Positions 26,441-34,770 are shown, counted from the stretch's first letter. The stretch is DNA of 41,849 nucleotides from Plectonema cf. radiosum LEGE 06105 (GCF_015207665.1 NZ_JADEWL010000054.1:1-41849), one strand, 5' to 3'. Made by a program: numbers and translations. The notes: generated by a model from the sequence alone, not told the origin.

Positions 26441-26554
26441 TAGGAATCCTGTTTGATTTTTGTTGGCGCAAGCCTGGCGAAGCCTTATTTATCTGTTGGG
26501 GTTAGGGAGTAGAAGTTGTACTGAGTTTTGTTCAATATTCAATTAGAACTCCTA
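26441..26554. mobile_element. MITE-like element, copy 1
   Basis: A 114-bp non-coding element beginning TAGGAATCCTGTTTG and ending in the partly complementary AATTAGAACTCCTA, flanked on both sides by TA. It shares ends and the internal ACTGAGTTTT segment with the element at 35268-35384. TA target duplication is the habit of IS630/Tc1-type transposases; none is in the window. Inside is a GGCGCAAGCCTGGCGAAGCC unit that looks like a nested small dispersed repeat. Confidence 0.65.
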
Positions 26555-26574
26555 TATATATATTCCTACAGTAA

Positions 26575-26601
26575 ATAAAAAAAGCAGGTAAAATACCCGC
26601 T
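26575..26601 (-). terminator. Terminator of the O-methyltransferase gene
   Basis: Read on the minus strand, an eight-base stem AGCGGGTA with a three-base loop and TACCTGCT (one G-T pair) is followed by a T-run (A-run 26575-26583 on plus). It lies 34 bp past the stop codon of the O-methyltransferase. Confidence 0.7.
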
Positions 26602-26634
26602 TCAATTTTCTTATTTTCAATTGATAAAAATCCT

Positions 26635-27654
26635 TTATAAAGGTACACCTTCAATTACACTCATCAGAGATTTAGTCGGAACAATTCTGACTAACTTAAA
26701 TCCTGCTTTTTCAAACAAAATGCGATATTCATCTTCAGTACGTTCGCATCCTCCCGGACACATTACCAACATATGAAGGTCAAATAATTTGCCAAAGAAA
26801 GGTTGATTACCTGGTGGAATTACTTGCTCTATAATCAATAACTTACTATCTTTTGACATGGCTTGATGACAGCTTTTGAGAATGGCGATCGCTTGGTCAT
26901 CACCCCAATCGTGAATAATATGTTTGAGAATATAAGCATCACCTCCAGCAGGTACAGAATGGAAAAAATCACCATCCACAAGTTCACAACGCTGTTTAAA
27001 TTCATCTGATATTGACGATTTAGCTCCAGCAATCACTGCTGGTAAATCAAATAAAACTCCTTTCATATCAGGATAATTTTTGAGGATATCAGTTAGTAAC
27101 TTTCCCCTGCCGCCAGCAACATCTACTAAAGTTTTTATCCCAGTAAAATCATAATCTGAAATTACTCCTGCATTTTCAACAACCGAATAACTAGTCATTG
27201 CTCGATCAAAAATTTCTGCGGGCTGGGGATTTTGCTCGTAATACTCAAATACATTCATCCCATATAAATGTTCAAAAGCACTTTCCCCAGTCTGCAAACT
27301 ATACATCACGTTACCCCAAGAACGATAGTGTTCGTCACCGTTCAAAATCACCATCGCTCTGAGAGAATCTGAGATATCGCTGCGGAGATAATTAGCCAGA
27401 GGTGTCAGTGTAAAACAACCCGACTCAGTTTCGGCAAACACTCCCATACCAGCTAATGCTCGTAAAAGACGATATAGCGATCGCGCATCAGTTTGGGTTG
27501 TTTGAGCTAACTCCTTGTAACTTTTTTCTTTATCCTTGAGTAAATCAGCTATTCCCAGTTTCGCTGCTGCATACAGCGACTGCGATACCCAATTACTAGT
27601 AGCCATTTGCATCAAAACAACTTGCAGCGGTAAATCGGTTGCAGATTGAGTCAT
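26635..27654 (-). CDS. O-methyltransferase (acetylserotonin/hydroxyneurosporene type)
   Basis: A 339-residue SAM-dependent O-methyltransferase. An N-terminal winged-helix dimerisation domain (about 10-95: LYAAAKLGIADLLKDKEKSY, ARSLYRLLRALAGMGVF) is followed by the catalytic domain. Motif I is LVDVAGGRGKLL at 176-187 and the likely catalytic base is His248 in ILKHIIHDWGDD. This family methylates hydroxyl groups of aromatic or carotenoid-like secondary metabolites; the substrate is unknown. It stands as a single gene with its own terminator and no biosynthetic partner nearby. Confidence 0.88.
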   Translation of the reverse strand: MTQSATDLPLQVVLMQMATSNWVSQSLYAAAKLGIADLLKDKEKSYKELAQTTQTDARSLYRLLRALAGMGVFAETESGCFTLTPLANYLRSDISDSLRAMVILNGDEHYRSWGNVMYSLQTGESAFEHLYGMNVFEYYEQNPQPAEIFDRAMTSYSVVENAGVISDYDFTGIKTLVDVAGGRGKLLTDILKNYPDMKGVLFDLPAVIAGAKSSISDEFKQRCELVDGDFFHSVPAGGDAYILKHIIHDWGDDQAIAILKSCHQAMSKDSKLLIIEQVIPPGNQPFFGKLFDLHMLVMCPGGCERTEDEYRILFEKAGFKLVRIVPTKSLMSVIEGVPL

Positions 27655-27934
27655 TTATTTGTATTGATTATTGATTTGCTATGAGTAATTATTACAGCTT
27701 GGTGAATAATTATAAAGTCGGATAAAACACCTTTTTTTTGAAGATTTTTGGCAGGGAATAAAAATTTTGTCACAAAAGGTTTCAATTTATTAAAAATATC
27801 TGCTAAATAATTAGGCACAAATAATTATCGTTGTGTAACAGAATATTTATGCTTACTTAAAGCCTTACCCCTAATCTCTTTTCATCATGAAAATTTTTCC
27901 GATTGATTTAGCGAAATTGATTTTGATTAAAATC

Positions 27935-28282
27935 TTAAAATTCTTCCTTTTCGATTAATTCTTCTAGTTGCAGCATTAGTTCAGGAAGATTATTTTCAAT
28001 CGTATTCCAAACTATTCTTTGATTAACTTGAAAGTATTTATGAGCCATAACATTCCTCATATCAGCTATAACACGCCAAGGAATTTTAGGATAACGCAAT
28101 TGAACTTCAGGAGGAATATTGATTGGGGCTTCACCAATAATTAAAAAGTCGTAAAAAACAGCTTTTGCGATTGTTTCGTTAGCTTGAAAATCAGCAAAGG
28201 AAAAATTAGCTACACGATTTTGAATGGCTATAATAGCTTGTACCATATCCCCTATGCGAAAACGCCAGTCTCTAGAAGGCAC
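27935..28282 (-). CDS. HepT-like HEPN-domain toxin
   Basis: A 115-residue HEPN protein (formerly DUF86). It has the motif RX4HXY: Arg76, His81 and Tyr83 in MRNVMAHKYF. In characterised HepT/MntA pairs the protein is an RNase, and its tyrosine is polyadenylylated by MntA to silence it. All three residues are present, so it looks functional. Its start overlaps the end of the mntA-like gene by 11 bp, the usual coupled arrangement, here with the antitoxin first. Confidence 0.9.
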   Translation of the reverse strand: MPSRDWRFRIGDMVQAIIAIQNRVANFSFADFQANETIAKAVFYDFLIIGEAPINIPPEVQLRYPKIPWRVIADMRNVMAHKYFQVNQRIVWNTIENNLPELMLQLEELIEKEEF

Positions 28283-28562
28283 GAATCACATCCTTAATGA
28301 TAGGTTCTCTTAAATTTTCTCTCAAGGTGTCTAAAGTCCCCATATCTACAGAACGTCCTAAAATATCTTCTAAATAGAGTTTTACTTTAATAAAATCAAA
28401 TAATCCGACATGACCATTAAACTCTACAAAAAAATCGACATCGCTATCTTCTCGCGCTTCATTCCGTGCAACTGAGCCGAATAAATCTAGAGATTTTACT
28501 CCCATTTTTTGCAATTGCTCTCGATGCTTTGCAATAATTGTTAAAACTTCATCACTTTTCAT
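28272..28562 (-). CDS. MntA-like minimal nucleotidyltransferase antitoxin
   Basis: A 96-residue nucleotidyltransferase with the diagnostic GSX10DXD motif: Gly29-Ser30, then Asp41 and Asp43, in LFGSVARNEAREDSDVDFFVEF. Such proteins transfer AMP units to the tyrosine of their HepT partner. Length and sequence are normal. It is first in a two-gene operon with the overlapping HepT gene. This is the only toxin-antitoxin pair in the window that appears whole. Confidence 0.92.
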   Translation of the reverse strand: MKSDEVLTIIAKHREQLQKMGVKSLDLFGSVARNEAREDSDVDFFVEFNGHVGLFDFIKVKLYLEDILGRSVDMGTLDTLRENLREPIIKDVIRAF

Positions 28563-28732
28563 CTAGTCGTGTAGTTTATTTTATCTATATCTACTTTTCA
28601 AATAGCATCGTTGTTTTTGTTTGGCCATAATTTCAAAAATTTCGTATTATTACCCCTTGCACATCACGTAGCGTCAGGTTCTAGGATTAATTCATAACCC
28701 TTTCTCTGGCAATTCACTCAAGGATAAAACCT

Positions 28733-29227
28733 ATGGACACCACAGCAACTATTCGACCTGCTAAACCCGGTGATACGGAGGCTATCATGAATTTAACTGA
28801 TGCAATTGCTCTGTTTGAAGGGGAAGAACTTGAAGAACTCGGTAATATGTTAGCTGGTTACTTCGATGGTAGTCTTGGCGAAGAACACTCCTGGATTGTC
28901 TGTGAGGATGATGGAGTAGTTGGAGTTGCGTATTTTGCACCGGAACAATACGCTTACGGGACATGGAACCTGTACTTGATCGCAGTTCACCCCAAGCATC
29001 AAGGAAAAGGTAATGGTACTGCGATGCTCAGACAGGTTGAACAAACCTTATTCTCAAAAGGGGAACGTTTGTTACTGGTGGAAACTTCTGGTTTACCAAA
29101 CTTCGAGTTAACACGGAAATTCTATCGCAAACAGGGGTACGAAGAGGAAGCGAGAATCCGGGAATTTTATAAAGCAGGTGATGACAAGATTATTTTTCGC
29201 AAAGCGTTAGTCACTCCGCTTTCGTGA
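28733..29227 (+). CDS. GNAT-family N-acetyltransferase
   Basis: A 164-residue GNAT protein. The acetyl-CoA-binding motif A is visible as LYLIAVHPKHQGKGNGTAML (QGKGNG at its core). It is followed by LLVETSGLPNFELTRKFY and the C-terminal FYRKQGYEEEARIREFY. The N-terminus TIRPAKPGDTEAIMNL is typical. The acceptor is unknown. Acetyltransferases can act as toxins, but this one lacks a DUF1778-type partner and looks like an ordinary small-molecule or protein acetyltransferase. Confidence 0.88.
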   Translation: MDTTATIRPAKPGDTEAIMNLTDAIALFEGEELEELGNMLAGYFDGSLGEEHSWIVCEDDGVVGVAYFAPEQYAYGTWNLYLIAVHPKHQGKGNGTAMLRQVEQTLFSKGERLLLVETSGLPNFELTRKFYRKQGYEEEARIREFYKAGDDKIIFRKALVTPLS

Positions 29228-29264
29228 GCTTCTCCTGTGTTGCTCCCATTGCTATGGTATTTAA

Positions 29265-29396
29265 TCGAAAAAGCAGCAATCTGATTTTGATAGCTTTACC
29301 AATAATTGGGTTGAAACCAAAGGGAACGAGAATTTCTCAACATTTCCTAATTTTGAAGAGGTTATTGCGTTCTTGAGTGAGCAAGATGATAGCTGA
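29265..29396 (+). pseudogene. Possible gene fragment
   Basis: An open frame without a start encodes SDFDSFTNNWVETKGNENFS, then TFPNFEEVIAFLSEQDDS and stop. The composition looks protein-like, but the frame is short and no family is recognised. It may be the 3' remnant of a lost gene, or chance. Confidence 0.22.
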
Positions 29397-29440
29397 AATA
29401 ATCAGTTTTGACCGGTACAATTTATATAAAATATTAATAG

Positions 29441-29764
29441 ATGATAAAAATGACTCAAGCAACAAATACTGGATATAAATATATCGAAGTTGACGAAAAT
29501 AATGTACCTTTCATCATTGGAACTAGGATGAAAGTGGTTGAAATCATTACATCCGTTTATGCTTATGGTTGGAATGCTGAAGAACTGCATTTTCAGTATC
29601 CCTATTTAACGATGAGTCAAATTCATTCAGCATTAGCTTATTACTGGGATAACCAAGAAGATATTAATGCTGATATGCAAAGACGCTTGGAAAATGTAGA
29701 GAATTTACGTCAAAGCCACGGTGAATCAGCAATTGCTAAAAGGTTAAGAACTCAAGGGCAATAA
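29441..29764 (+). CDS. DUF433-family antitoxin
   Basis: A 107-residue DUF433 protein: YIEVDENNVPFIIGTRMKVV, EIITSVYAYGWNAEELHFQY, then YLTMSQIHSALAYYWDNQED. These small proteins have an HTH-like fold and normally precede a DUF5615 PIN-like toxin gene. The expected partner begins one base after the stop codon but is only a stub (see 29766-29798). A start at the second Met (29450) is also possible. It may persist as an orphan antitoxin. Confidence 0.85.
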   Translation: MIKMTQATNTGYKYIEVDENNVPFIIGTRMKVVEIITSVYAYGWNAEELHFQYPYLTMSQIHSALAYYWDNQEDINADMQRRLENVENLRQSHGESAIAKRLRTQGQ

Positions 29765-29765
29765 A

Positions 29766-29957
29766 ATGAGCATAGCCCTTTATATTGATGAAAATGTTGC
29801 GCTCCGCGACAACACATCCTATAGTTTTTCACCGTTTTCCACCACAATTAACGCATATTTATTCTATCGTTACAAAAACAGAAACCATCGTTTATTCCAC
29901 TTAAAACTATGCCTGCCTAATCCAACCCCCATCTTCACAAAACAACAAATTATTTAA
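29766..29957 (+). pseudogene. Truncated DUF5615 PIN-like toxin
   Basis: The first 11 codons read MSIALYIDENV, the typical start of DUF5615 PIN-like proteins with the active-site Asp in YxDENV. After 29798 all similarity stops. The next bases, 29796-29813, form the palindromic unit GTTGCGCTCCGCGACAAC, like a small dispersed repeat. The remaining frame to 29957 (SYSFSPFSTTINAYLFYRYK...) does not resemble the family. The toxin is therefore lost beyond its first strand, by insertion or deletion at that repeat. Confidence 0.65.
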
Positions 29958-29997
29958 AAAAAATTACTAATTTATTACTGTTCACTGCTAACTGTTA

Positions 29998-30036
29998 ACT
30001 GAAAAAAAACAGCCGCCTCTAAGAGACGACTGTTTT
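29998..30036 (-). terminator. Terminator of the groESL operon
   Basis: On the minus strand a 12-base arm ACAGTCGTCTCT pairs with AGAGGCGGCTGT (two wobble or mismatch positions) and is followed by eight T. It lies about 50 bp past the groEL stop. Confidence 0.75.
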
Positions 30037-30085
30037 CATAAATAGGGGGTTTATTTAACTAACTTTTCAGTAAGCTTCAGTAAAC

Positions 30086-31726
30086 TTAGTAATCGAAATC
30101 TCCACCACCCATACCAGCACCAGCACCAGCACCAGCAGCATCTTTAGGCTCTGGCTTGTCAACAACGATACATTCGGTTGTCAACACCATTCCAGCGATG
30201 GAAGCTGCGTTTTGCAGTGCTGAACGTGTCACCTTAGCGGGATCAACAATTCCAGCCTCGAACATATCGGTGAATTCGTTGGTTGCCGCGTTGTAGCCGG
30301 TGTTAAATTCTTTCTCTTTAACACGCTCAGAAATTACCGCACCGTTTTGTCCAGCGTTTTGAGCAATCCGCATTAAAGGTGAGGGTAAAGCGCGAGCTAC
30401 AATCATCGCCCCAATTAATTCTTCATCTTTGAGGTTTGCAGTAGCCCATTCTTCCAATACAGGAGCAAGGTGAGCCAATGTTGTACCACCACCAGGAACG
30501 ATACCTTCTTCTACAGCAGCTTTGGTAGCGTTGATAGCGTCTTCCAAGCGCAGCTTCTTATCCTTCATTTCGGTTTCGGTAGCAGCACCCACCTTGACAA
30601 CTGCTACACCGCCTGATAGTTTTGCCAAACGCTCTTGTAACTTCTCTTTGTCATAAGAAGATTCGGTTTCGTCCATTTGACGACGAATTTGCTCGCAGCG
30701 AGACTTAACCGCTTGTTCGTTACCTTCAGCAACAATGGTGGTGGTGTCTTTGGTAATCGTGATGCGACGAGCTTTACCGAGCATATCTAGCTTGGTAGCC
30801 TCTAACTTCAAACCAGCATCTTCAGTAACTAACTGTCCGCCGGTTAAGATGGCAATATCTTCCAACATTGCTTTACGGCGATCGCCAAATCCAGGTGCTT
30901 TAACCGCAGCGACGTTGAGTACTCCGCGTAAACGGTTGACAACCAAGGTAGCCAAAGCTTCTTTCTCAATATCTTCGGCAATAATAACTAAAGGTTTACC
31001 ACTACGAGCTACCTGTTCTAAAACGGGTACCAAGTCTTGCACCAAAGCAATTTTCTTGTCGGTGAGCAAGATGAAAGGCTCATCAAGATTCGCTTCCATG
31101 CGCTCGGCATCGGTGGCAAAATAAGGAGAGATGTAGCCCTTATCAAAACGCATCCCTTCGGTAATTTCCAACTCGGTAAACATGGACTTCCCTTCTTCCA
31201 AGGAAATCACACCTTCTTTACCCACCTTGTCCATTGCTTGAGCAATCATCTGACCGACTTCTTCGTCGTTACCAGCCGAAATTGCACCAACTTGAGCAAT
31301 AGCTTTAGAATCTTCTACAGATTTTGCGTGTTCGGCTATTTTGCCTACCAAAAAAGCAGATGCTTTGTCAATCCCGCGCTTCAAGGAAATCGCATTAGCG
31401 CCTGCTGCAACGTTCCGTAAACCCTCTTTAACCATGGCGTGTGCCAAAACCGTCGCCGTGGTAGTTCCATCACCAGCAGCGTCGTTTGTCTTGGAAGCAG
31501 CCTGACGAATCAAAGCTACGCCAGTGTTTTCTACATGGTCTTCTAATTCAATTTCTTTAGCAATGGTCACACCATCATTCACAATCTGAGGTGCGCCAAA
31601 TTTCTTCTCTAATACTACATTACGACCTTTGGGACCGAGGGTTACACCCACAGCCTCAGCCAATATGTCCATGCCTTTTTCTAAAGCACGACGGGCATTT
31701 TCGTTGTAAATAATTCGCTTAGCCAT
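30086..31726 (-). CDS. groEL: 60 kDa chaperonin GroEL
   Basis: A 546-residue chaperonin subunit that forms the double ring with GroES for ATP-driven folding in the cytoplasm. The N-terminus [20 protein letters not shown], the [11 protein letters not shown] block at 30-40 and the ATP-binding GDGTTT at 85-90 are all present. So is the apical domain. The tail ends in alternating Gly-Ala and then MGGGDFDY, differing from the GGM repeats of E. coli. It is paired with groES, as GroEL1 of cyanobacteria is; a second groEL without groES usually exists elsewhere in cyanobacterial genomes. Confidence 0.97.
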   Translation of the reverse strand: MAKRIIYNENARRALEKGMDILAEAVGVTLGPKGRNVVLEKKFGAPQIVNDGVTIAKEIELEDHVENTGVALIRQAASKTNDAAGDGTTTATVLAHAMVKEGLRNVAAGANAISLKRGIDKASAFLVGKIAEHAKSVEDSKAIAQVGAISAGNDEEVGQMIAQAMDKVGKEGVISLEEGKSMFTELEITEGMRFDKGYISPYFATDAERMEANLDEPFILLTDKKIALVQDLVPVLEQVARSGKPLVIIAEDIEKEALATLVVNRLRGVLNVAAVKAPGFGDRRKAMLEDIAILTGGQLVTEDAGLKLEATKLDMLGKARRITITKDTTTIVAEGNEQAVKSRCEQIRRQMDETESSYDKEKLQERLAKLSGGVAVVKVGAATETEMKDKKLRLEDAINATKAAVEEGIVPGGGTTLAHLAPVLEEWATANLKDEELIGAMIVARALPSPLMRIAQNAGQNGAVISERVKEKEFNTGYNAATNEFTDMFEAGIVDPAKVTRSALQNAASIAGMVLTTECIVVDKPEPKDAAGAGAGAGMGGGDFDY

Positions 31727-31769
31727 AGTTTTACGTTTTGTACCTTTAGCTTGACTTTCTTTAAAAAAT

Positions 31770-31848
31770 GTTGTTGTTATTTGTTGGTTGTTAGCTGTTT
31801 ATAGCCAAAAACTCACCACTAACTACTAACCACCAACTAAATTGATCA
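31770..31848. repeat. Heptamer-type repeats between groES and groEL
   Basis: Degenerate GTTGTTA/GTTAGCT units and their complements (CACTAACTACTAACCACCAACTAA) fill most of the 120 bp between groES and groEL. They could form a weak hairpin in the polycistronic message. Confidence 0.5.
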
Positions 31849-31849
31849 A

Positions 31850-32161
31850 TTAATTAACAATTGCCAGAATGTCCTTCTCAGAAAGCAGCACGTACTCGTC
31901 GGTACCCAACTTAATGTCGGTGCCAGCATACTTGGAGTAAAGAACTTTGTCTCCGACCTTTACATCCATCGACTGACGACCACCATCATCTTTCATTTTA
32001 CCGTCGCCTACTGATACTACTTCCCCTACTTGAGGCTTTTCTTTCGCGGTATCGGGCAAGTATAGACCACCAGCGGTCTTTTCTTCCGAGGCGCTCACTT
32101 TTACGAAAACGCGATCGCCTAAAGGTTTTACTGTAGAAACGCTTAGAGAAACTGCTGCCAT
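31850..32161 (-). CDS. groES: 10 kDa co-chaperonin GroES
   Basis: A 103-residue co-chaperonin. The mobile loop that docks on GroEL lies at about 24-42 ([19 protein letters not shown]). Downstream blocks are [29 protein letters not shown] and [14 protein letters not shown], as in all bacterial GroES. It is the first gene of groES-groEL. The CIRCE operator, promoter and K-box lie directly upstream, so HrcA repression plus a second light/heat control is expected (known for cyanobacteria). Confidence 0.97.
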   Translation of the reverse strand: MAAVSLSVSTVKPLGDRVFVKVSASEEKTAGGLYLPDTAKEKPQVGEVVSVGDGKMKDDGGRQSMDVKVGDKVLYSKYAGTDIKLGTDEYVLLSEKDILAIVN

Positions 32162-32178
32162 AACTTAATTTACCTTTA

Positions 32179-32205
32179 TTAGCACTCTCGACTTCTGAGT
32201 GCTAA
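32179..32205 (-). promoter_or_regulatory. CIRCE operator (HrcA site)
   Basis: A perfect CIRCE element: TTAGCACTC, nine-base spacer, GAGTGCTAA. It starts 18 bp upstream of the groES start codon and touches the -10 box, the expected place for repression by HrcA. Confidence 0.97.
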
Positions 32206-32233
32206 TTTAGCGAAACTACGGCTGTGATGGCAA
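32204..32233 (-). promoter_or_regulatory. groESL promoter (-35 TTGCCA, -10 TAAATT)
   Basis: On the minus strand TTGCCA (32228-32233) and TAAATT (32204-32209) are separated by 18 bp. The -10 box overlaps the CIRCE element by two bases. A SigA-type promoter is inferred from the boxes and their position. Confidence 0.65.
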
Positions 32234-32244
32234 TATTAATGAGA

Positions 32245-32260
32245 GTACGGGTTCCCGAAC
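32245..32260 (-). promoter_or_regulatory. K-box, positive heat/light element
   Basis: On the minus strand the 16 bases GTTCGGGAACCCGTAC fit every fixed position of the cyanobacterial K-box consensus GTTCGG-NNAN-CC-NN-AC. It sits 12 bp upstream of the -35 box. In other cyanobacteria the K-box mediates heat and light induction of groESL1 apart from HrcA. Confidence 0.8.
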
Positions 32261-33220
32261 TGAGTTAAAAGTAGGTTTACTTAGGTATAAATGCTCAATT
32301 TCATGACTATTTTCGGGTTTTATGGAACAGAGGAAGAATAGTTTGATATGGTCTGCGATTATTTGTAGAGCCAATAAATTGTTGTAGAACTGTAAAATTT
32401 TGTCTTTTTATGAGCGATGATGCAGTGTTTGATTTGAGCCTTCAAGTACTAAAAATGACTAACCTCCGACCCTACAAACCCTTTAATAATTGTGTCGAAA
32501 CTGTAGGGTTGTCAAAAAAGCAACAACGTGTATTTATATGAGTTTTAGCTTTAATTCCTAAATGTTGTACTCTCTAAAAGCTAGTTTTAATTTGAGAAAT
32601 ACTTGAAAAAGTGACTATTTAAGCTCAAAATGGACTCTGTACAAGTGGAATAATTAGCGGCAATATCAATAGACCCAAAACTAACTACTTGCGGGAGCGG
32701 TTGTTATAGACCAATAATAGTAGCTTACCCCGCTTTTATTTCTGGGATCTACTCCTTTATCCTCCAAGTAATTGAATGCGTCCTCACCGAACGCTTCTCT
32801 AAAATTACAAATTGTTTGCTATTCGATACTTTGCAAGTTCGTTCCTTACCCTATACTTCCTAAGGTCAGAAATAAAATCTTACGAGCAAAGGAAGCATCC
32901 AGTAGGATAAGTAAAAGCAAAAAAATTAGAATAGGTGTGGGTTATTTTGGCAAGAGGTATGTTCGCCCAATACTCTGCTTGCAGTCCTTTAATATTATTA
33001 TTTAATGGAAGTTTTTAGCCCGCATCTTTCAAAGCGATATATAATAGCGCATTATAAATACTTTTGCTCTACGTATCCTTACTGGGCTTTTGAATTTATC
33101 GCGAAATTTCAATGGAGGGGACAATCTCCTTTGAGAGTTTCACAAATAAAAGGGCAAGGTAAGTGGGAAAAAAAGGACAACATCTCAATCATCCACCAAT
33201 TAGGATAACTATTCAAGACC
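32261..33220. other. Long intergenic region between groESL and the response regulator
   Basis: Nearly 1 kb without a convincing gene. Two frames of 77 and 67 codons (32772-33005 and 33005-33208) show no family resemblance and read like chance. A weak inverted repeat ACCCTACA/TGTAGGGT lies around 32470-32515. The rest is probably the long leader and promoter region of the response regulator gene. Confidence 0.5.
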
Positions 33221-33223
33221 TTG

Positions 33224-33901
33224 ATGGAACGAAGCGCGACAAGTGCCACTGCTATGAAAGAACCCAGCATGAAAGATCACAAACGCTTACTGCTCATAGA
33301 TGATGACCCAAACCTCATCTTGCTGGTGAAGGACTACTTGGAATTCCGGGGATACGAAGTCGTCACTGCTGAAAATGGTCGAGAAGCTCTGGAAATATTA
33401 GAGTTAGACATTCCAGACATGATTATTTGCGACGTGATGATGCCGGAAATGGACGGTTACACCTTTGTAGAGCAAGTTCGACAAACAGAACGCACCAGTT
33501 GGATACCTGTTCTCTTCCTTTCTGCAAAGGGACAAAGCGCAGACAGAGTTAAAGGTTTGAATAAAGGTGCTGATGTATATATGGTCAAGCCCTTTGAACC
33601 CGAAGAACTCGTAGCCCAAGTGGAATCATCACTCAAACAAACGATTCGTTGGAAAGAACATCAAGCCAAGGGAGGCGAAAACGGCTCTCGCATCCAAGTA
33701 CCTTTTGATGTCCAATTAACCCCAACAGAACTAAAAGTAGTGCAATTTGTTGCTAGAGGTATGGCTAACCGAGAAATCGCTGAAGAATTAAACGTCTCTC
33801 AGCGTACTGTTGAAAGTCACGTCTCCAATATGTTGGGTAAAACCAACCTCCACAACCGCACCGAATTAGCTCGTTGGGCAATCGAAAATCAAATGGCATA
33901 A
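33224..33901 (+). CDS. NarL/LuxR-type response regulator
   Basis: A protein of about 225 residues with an N-terminal receiver domain (RLLLIDDDPNLILLVKDYLE; phosphoacceptor Asp in MIICDVMMPEMDG; KPFEPEEL) and a C-terminal LuxR-type HTH (LTPTELKVVQFVARGMANRE, then VSQRTVESHVSNMLGKT). It would activate or repress genes after phosphorylation. It resembles the Ycf29-like group of cyanobacterial and plastid regulators, but I do not assign a symbol. No histidine kinase is adjacent. ATG 33224 is used; ATGs at 33254 and 33269 are possible, and the receiver starts just after the latter. Confidence 0.88.
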   Translation: MERSATSATAMKEPSMKDHKRLLLIDDDPNLILLVKDYLEFRGYEVVTAENGREALEILELDIPDMIICDVMMPEMDGYTFVEQVRQTERTSWIPVLFLSAKGQSADRVKGLNKGADVYMVKPFEPEELVAQVESSLKQTIRWKEHQAKGGENGSRIQVPFDVQLTPTELKVVQFVARGMANREIAEELNVSQRTVESHVSNMLGKTNLHNRTELARWAIENQMA

Positions 33902-33922
33902 ACCCGTTGATTTTATACTTAA

Positions 33923-33966
33923 GATTCTGGGTTTTAGATTTAAATTACTCATCTAAAATCCAGATT
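33923..33966 (+). terminator. Hairpin after the response regulator
   Basis: CTGGGTTTTAGAT and ATCTAAAATCCAG form a 13-bp stem with one wobble pair and a loop of about 14 bases. Only a weak T-run follows, so termination is likely but not certain. Confidence 0.45.
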
Positions 33967-34064
33967 TACTTAAGTAATAGTTAACTAAATACTCCTTGCA
34001 CAATTATCAGAGGATGGGGAATAAGGACATATAAATTAACTTTTAACCTTTGACCCATCCCTAA

Positions 34065-34148
34065 TTATTTGTAATTACTTGTTAACCTCTCAAAAGCATC
34101 TTGGATATCAAATTCTGCTTCCGGGCTAATAATTAGCTGATAATTGAT
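34065..34148 (-). pseudogene. Remnant of a RelE/ParE-type toxin
   Basis: Overlapping the 3' end of the antitoxin gene, the minus strand encodes INYQLIISPEAEFDIQDAFE and then RLTSNYK and a stop. Toxins paired with this antitoxin family begin with a similar stretch, (M)xYxLxxxPEAExDIxxAxxWYE. Here the start codon is absent (ATC in its place) and everything after about residue 20 is missing. The toxin is dead. Confidence 0.6.
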
Positions 34149-34369
34149 TTATCAAAACCCAGACGCTGTTTAACCTCCTCCCAGGTTGAACCCTGCTGTG
34201 GATTTTGATGATGCAATTCTAAACGTCTATCTAATTCTTGTTTTTGACTTTCACTCAAAGGAATATCAACATTACTGTCAGTCAAAATACTATCCCATAA
34301 ATCCTCAGCTAGTTGTATTCTTTCGGATACACTTAATTCGGAAATATCAACTTTTAATATAGGATGCAT
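34133..34369 (-). CDS. Addiction module antitoxin (PF09720 type)
   Basis: A 78-residue antitoxin of the putative addiction module component family: DISELSVSERIQLAEDLWDS, then PLSESQKQELDRRLELHHQN, and STWEEVKQRLG. Members are followed by a RelE/ParE-like toxin with overlapping start. Here that toxin is a 27-codon remnant. The protein itself looks whole. It could be retained to neutralise a related toxin elsewhere, or may simply be decaying. Confidence 0.85.
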   Translation of the reverse strand: MHPILKVDISELSVSERIQLAEDLWDSILTDSNVDIPLSESQKQELDRRLELHHQNPQQGSTWEEVKQRLGFDKSIIS

Positions 34370-34426
34370 GGTTATTTTTTTTAATTGACTATTATTTATA
34401 ATTTTAAGTTAATCAGCCTTCTCAAA

Positions 34427-34726
34427 TTATAAACGAGCAATGCGATCGCGCTGATTTTTGACTTGATTTATAGGAACACCACCAAAACTGACAGCAACAT
34501 CATAACCGATTCGCATAGTAAATAATCTAGCCATTGGTTTCTTCTGCTTTAACTTTATTGCTGTTTCTATACCAGTTTTATCAATTCCGTACTCTCCAGT
34601 TTCAGCATCAATTACAATCATCTTACCAATATTATCGCCATGCTCAACACAGGAGCGAATTCCATTTTCGTAAAACTCTTTAGCTCTGCGAGCGACTTCT
34701 TCTACTGTCCAAAAAAGTGATTGCAT
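34427..34726 (-). CDS. Small protein of unknown function
   Basis: A 99-residue protein. The centre, KMIVIDAETGEYGIDKTG, and the later LFTMRIGYDVAVSFGG match a pattern I recall from short bacterial proteins (GkfvviDxetGeYxID ... RIGY) encoded in small two-gene cassettes. No partner gene is seen next to it. The function is unknown. It lies between two antitoxin genes on the same strand, suggesting it belongs to the same accessory material. Confidence 0.6.
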   Translation of the reverse strand: MQSLFWTVEEVARRAKEFYENGIRSCVEHGDNIGKMIVIDAETGEYGIDKTGIETAIKLKQKKPMARLFTMRIGYDVAVSFGGVPINQVKNQRDRIARL

Positions 34727-34770
34727 GATTACACCGCTAATTATTATTATGTATTTTTATTATAAGTTAA

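Noticed and set aside
30735-31420. Frames of 129 and 127 codons on the plus strand
   Set aside because: They lie antisense inside groEL, whose reading frame is certain; their protein sequences resemble no family and follow from groEL codon bias.
32772-33208. Two frames upstream of the response regulator
   Set aside because: Composition looks random, they have no start signals, and the order of hydrophobic and basic residues is not protein-like.
33224-33901. Assignment of the response regulator as RpaB or NrrA
   Set aside because: Those have an OmpR-type winged helix; this protein ends in a LuxR-type HTH.
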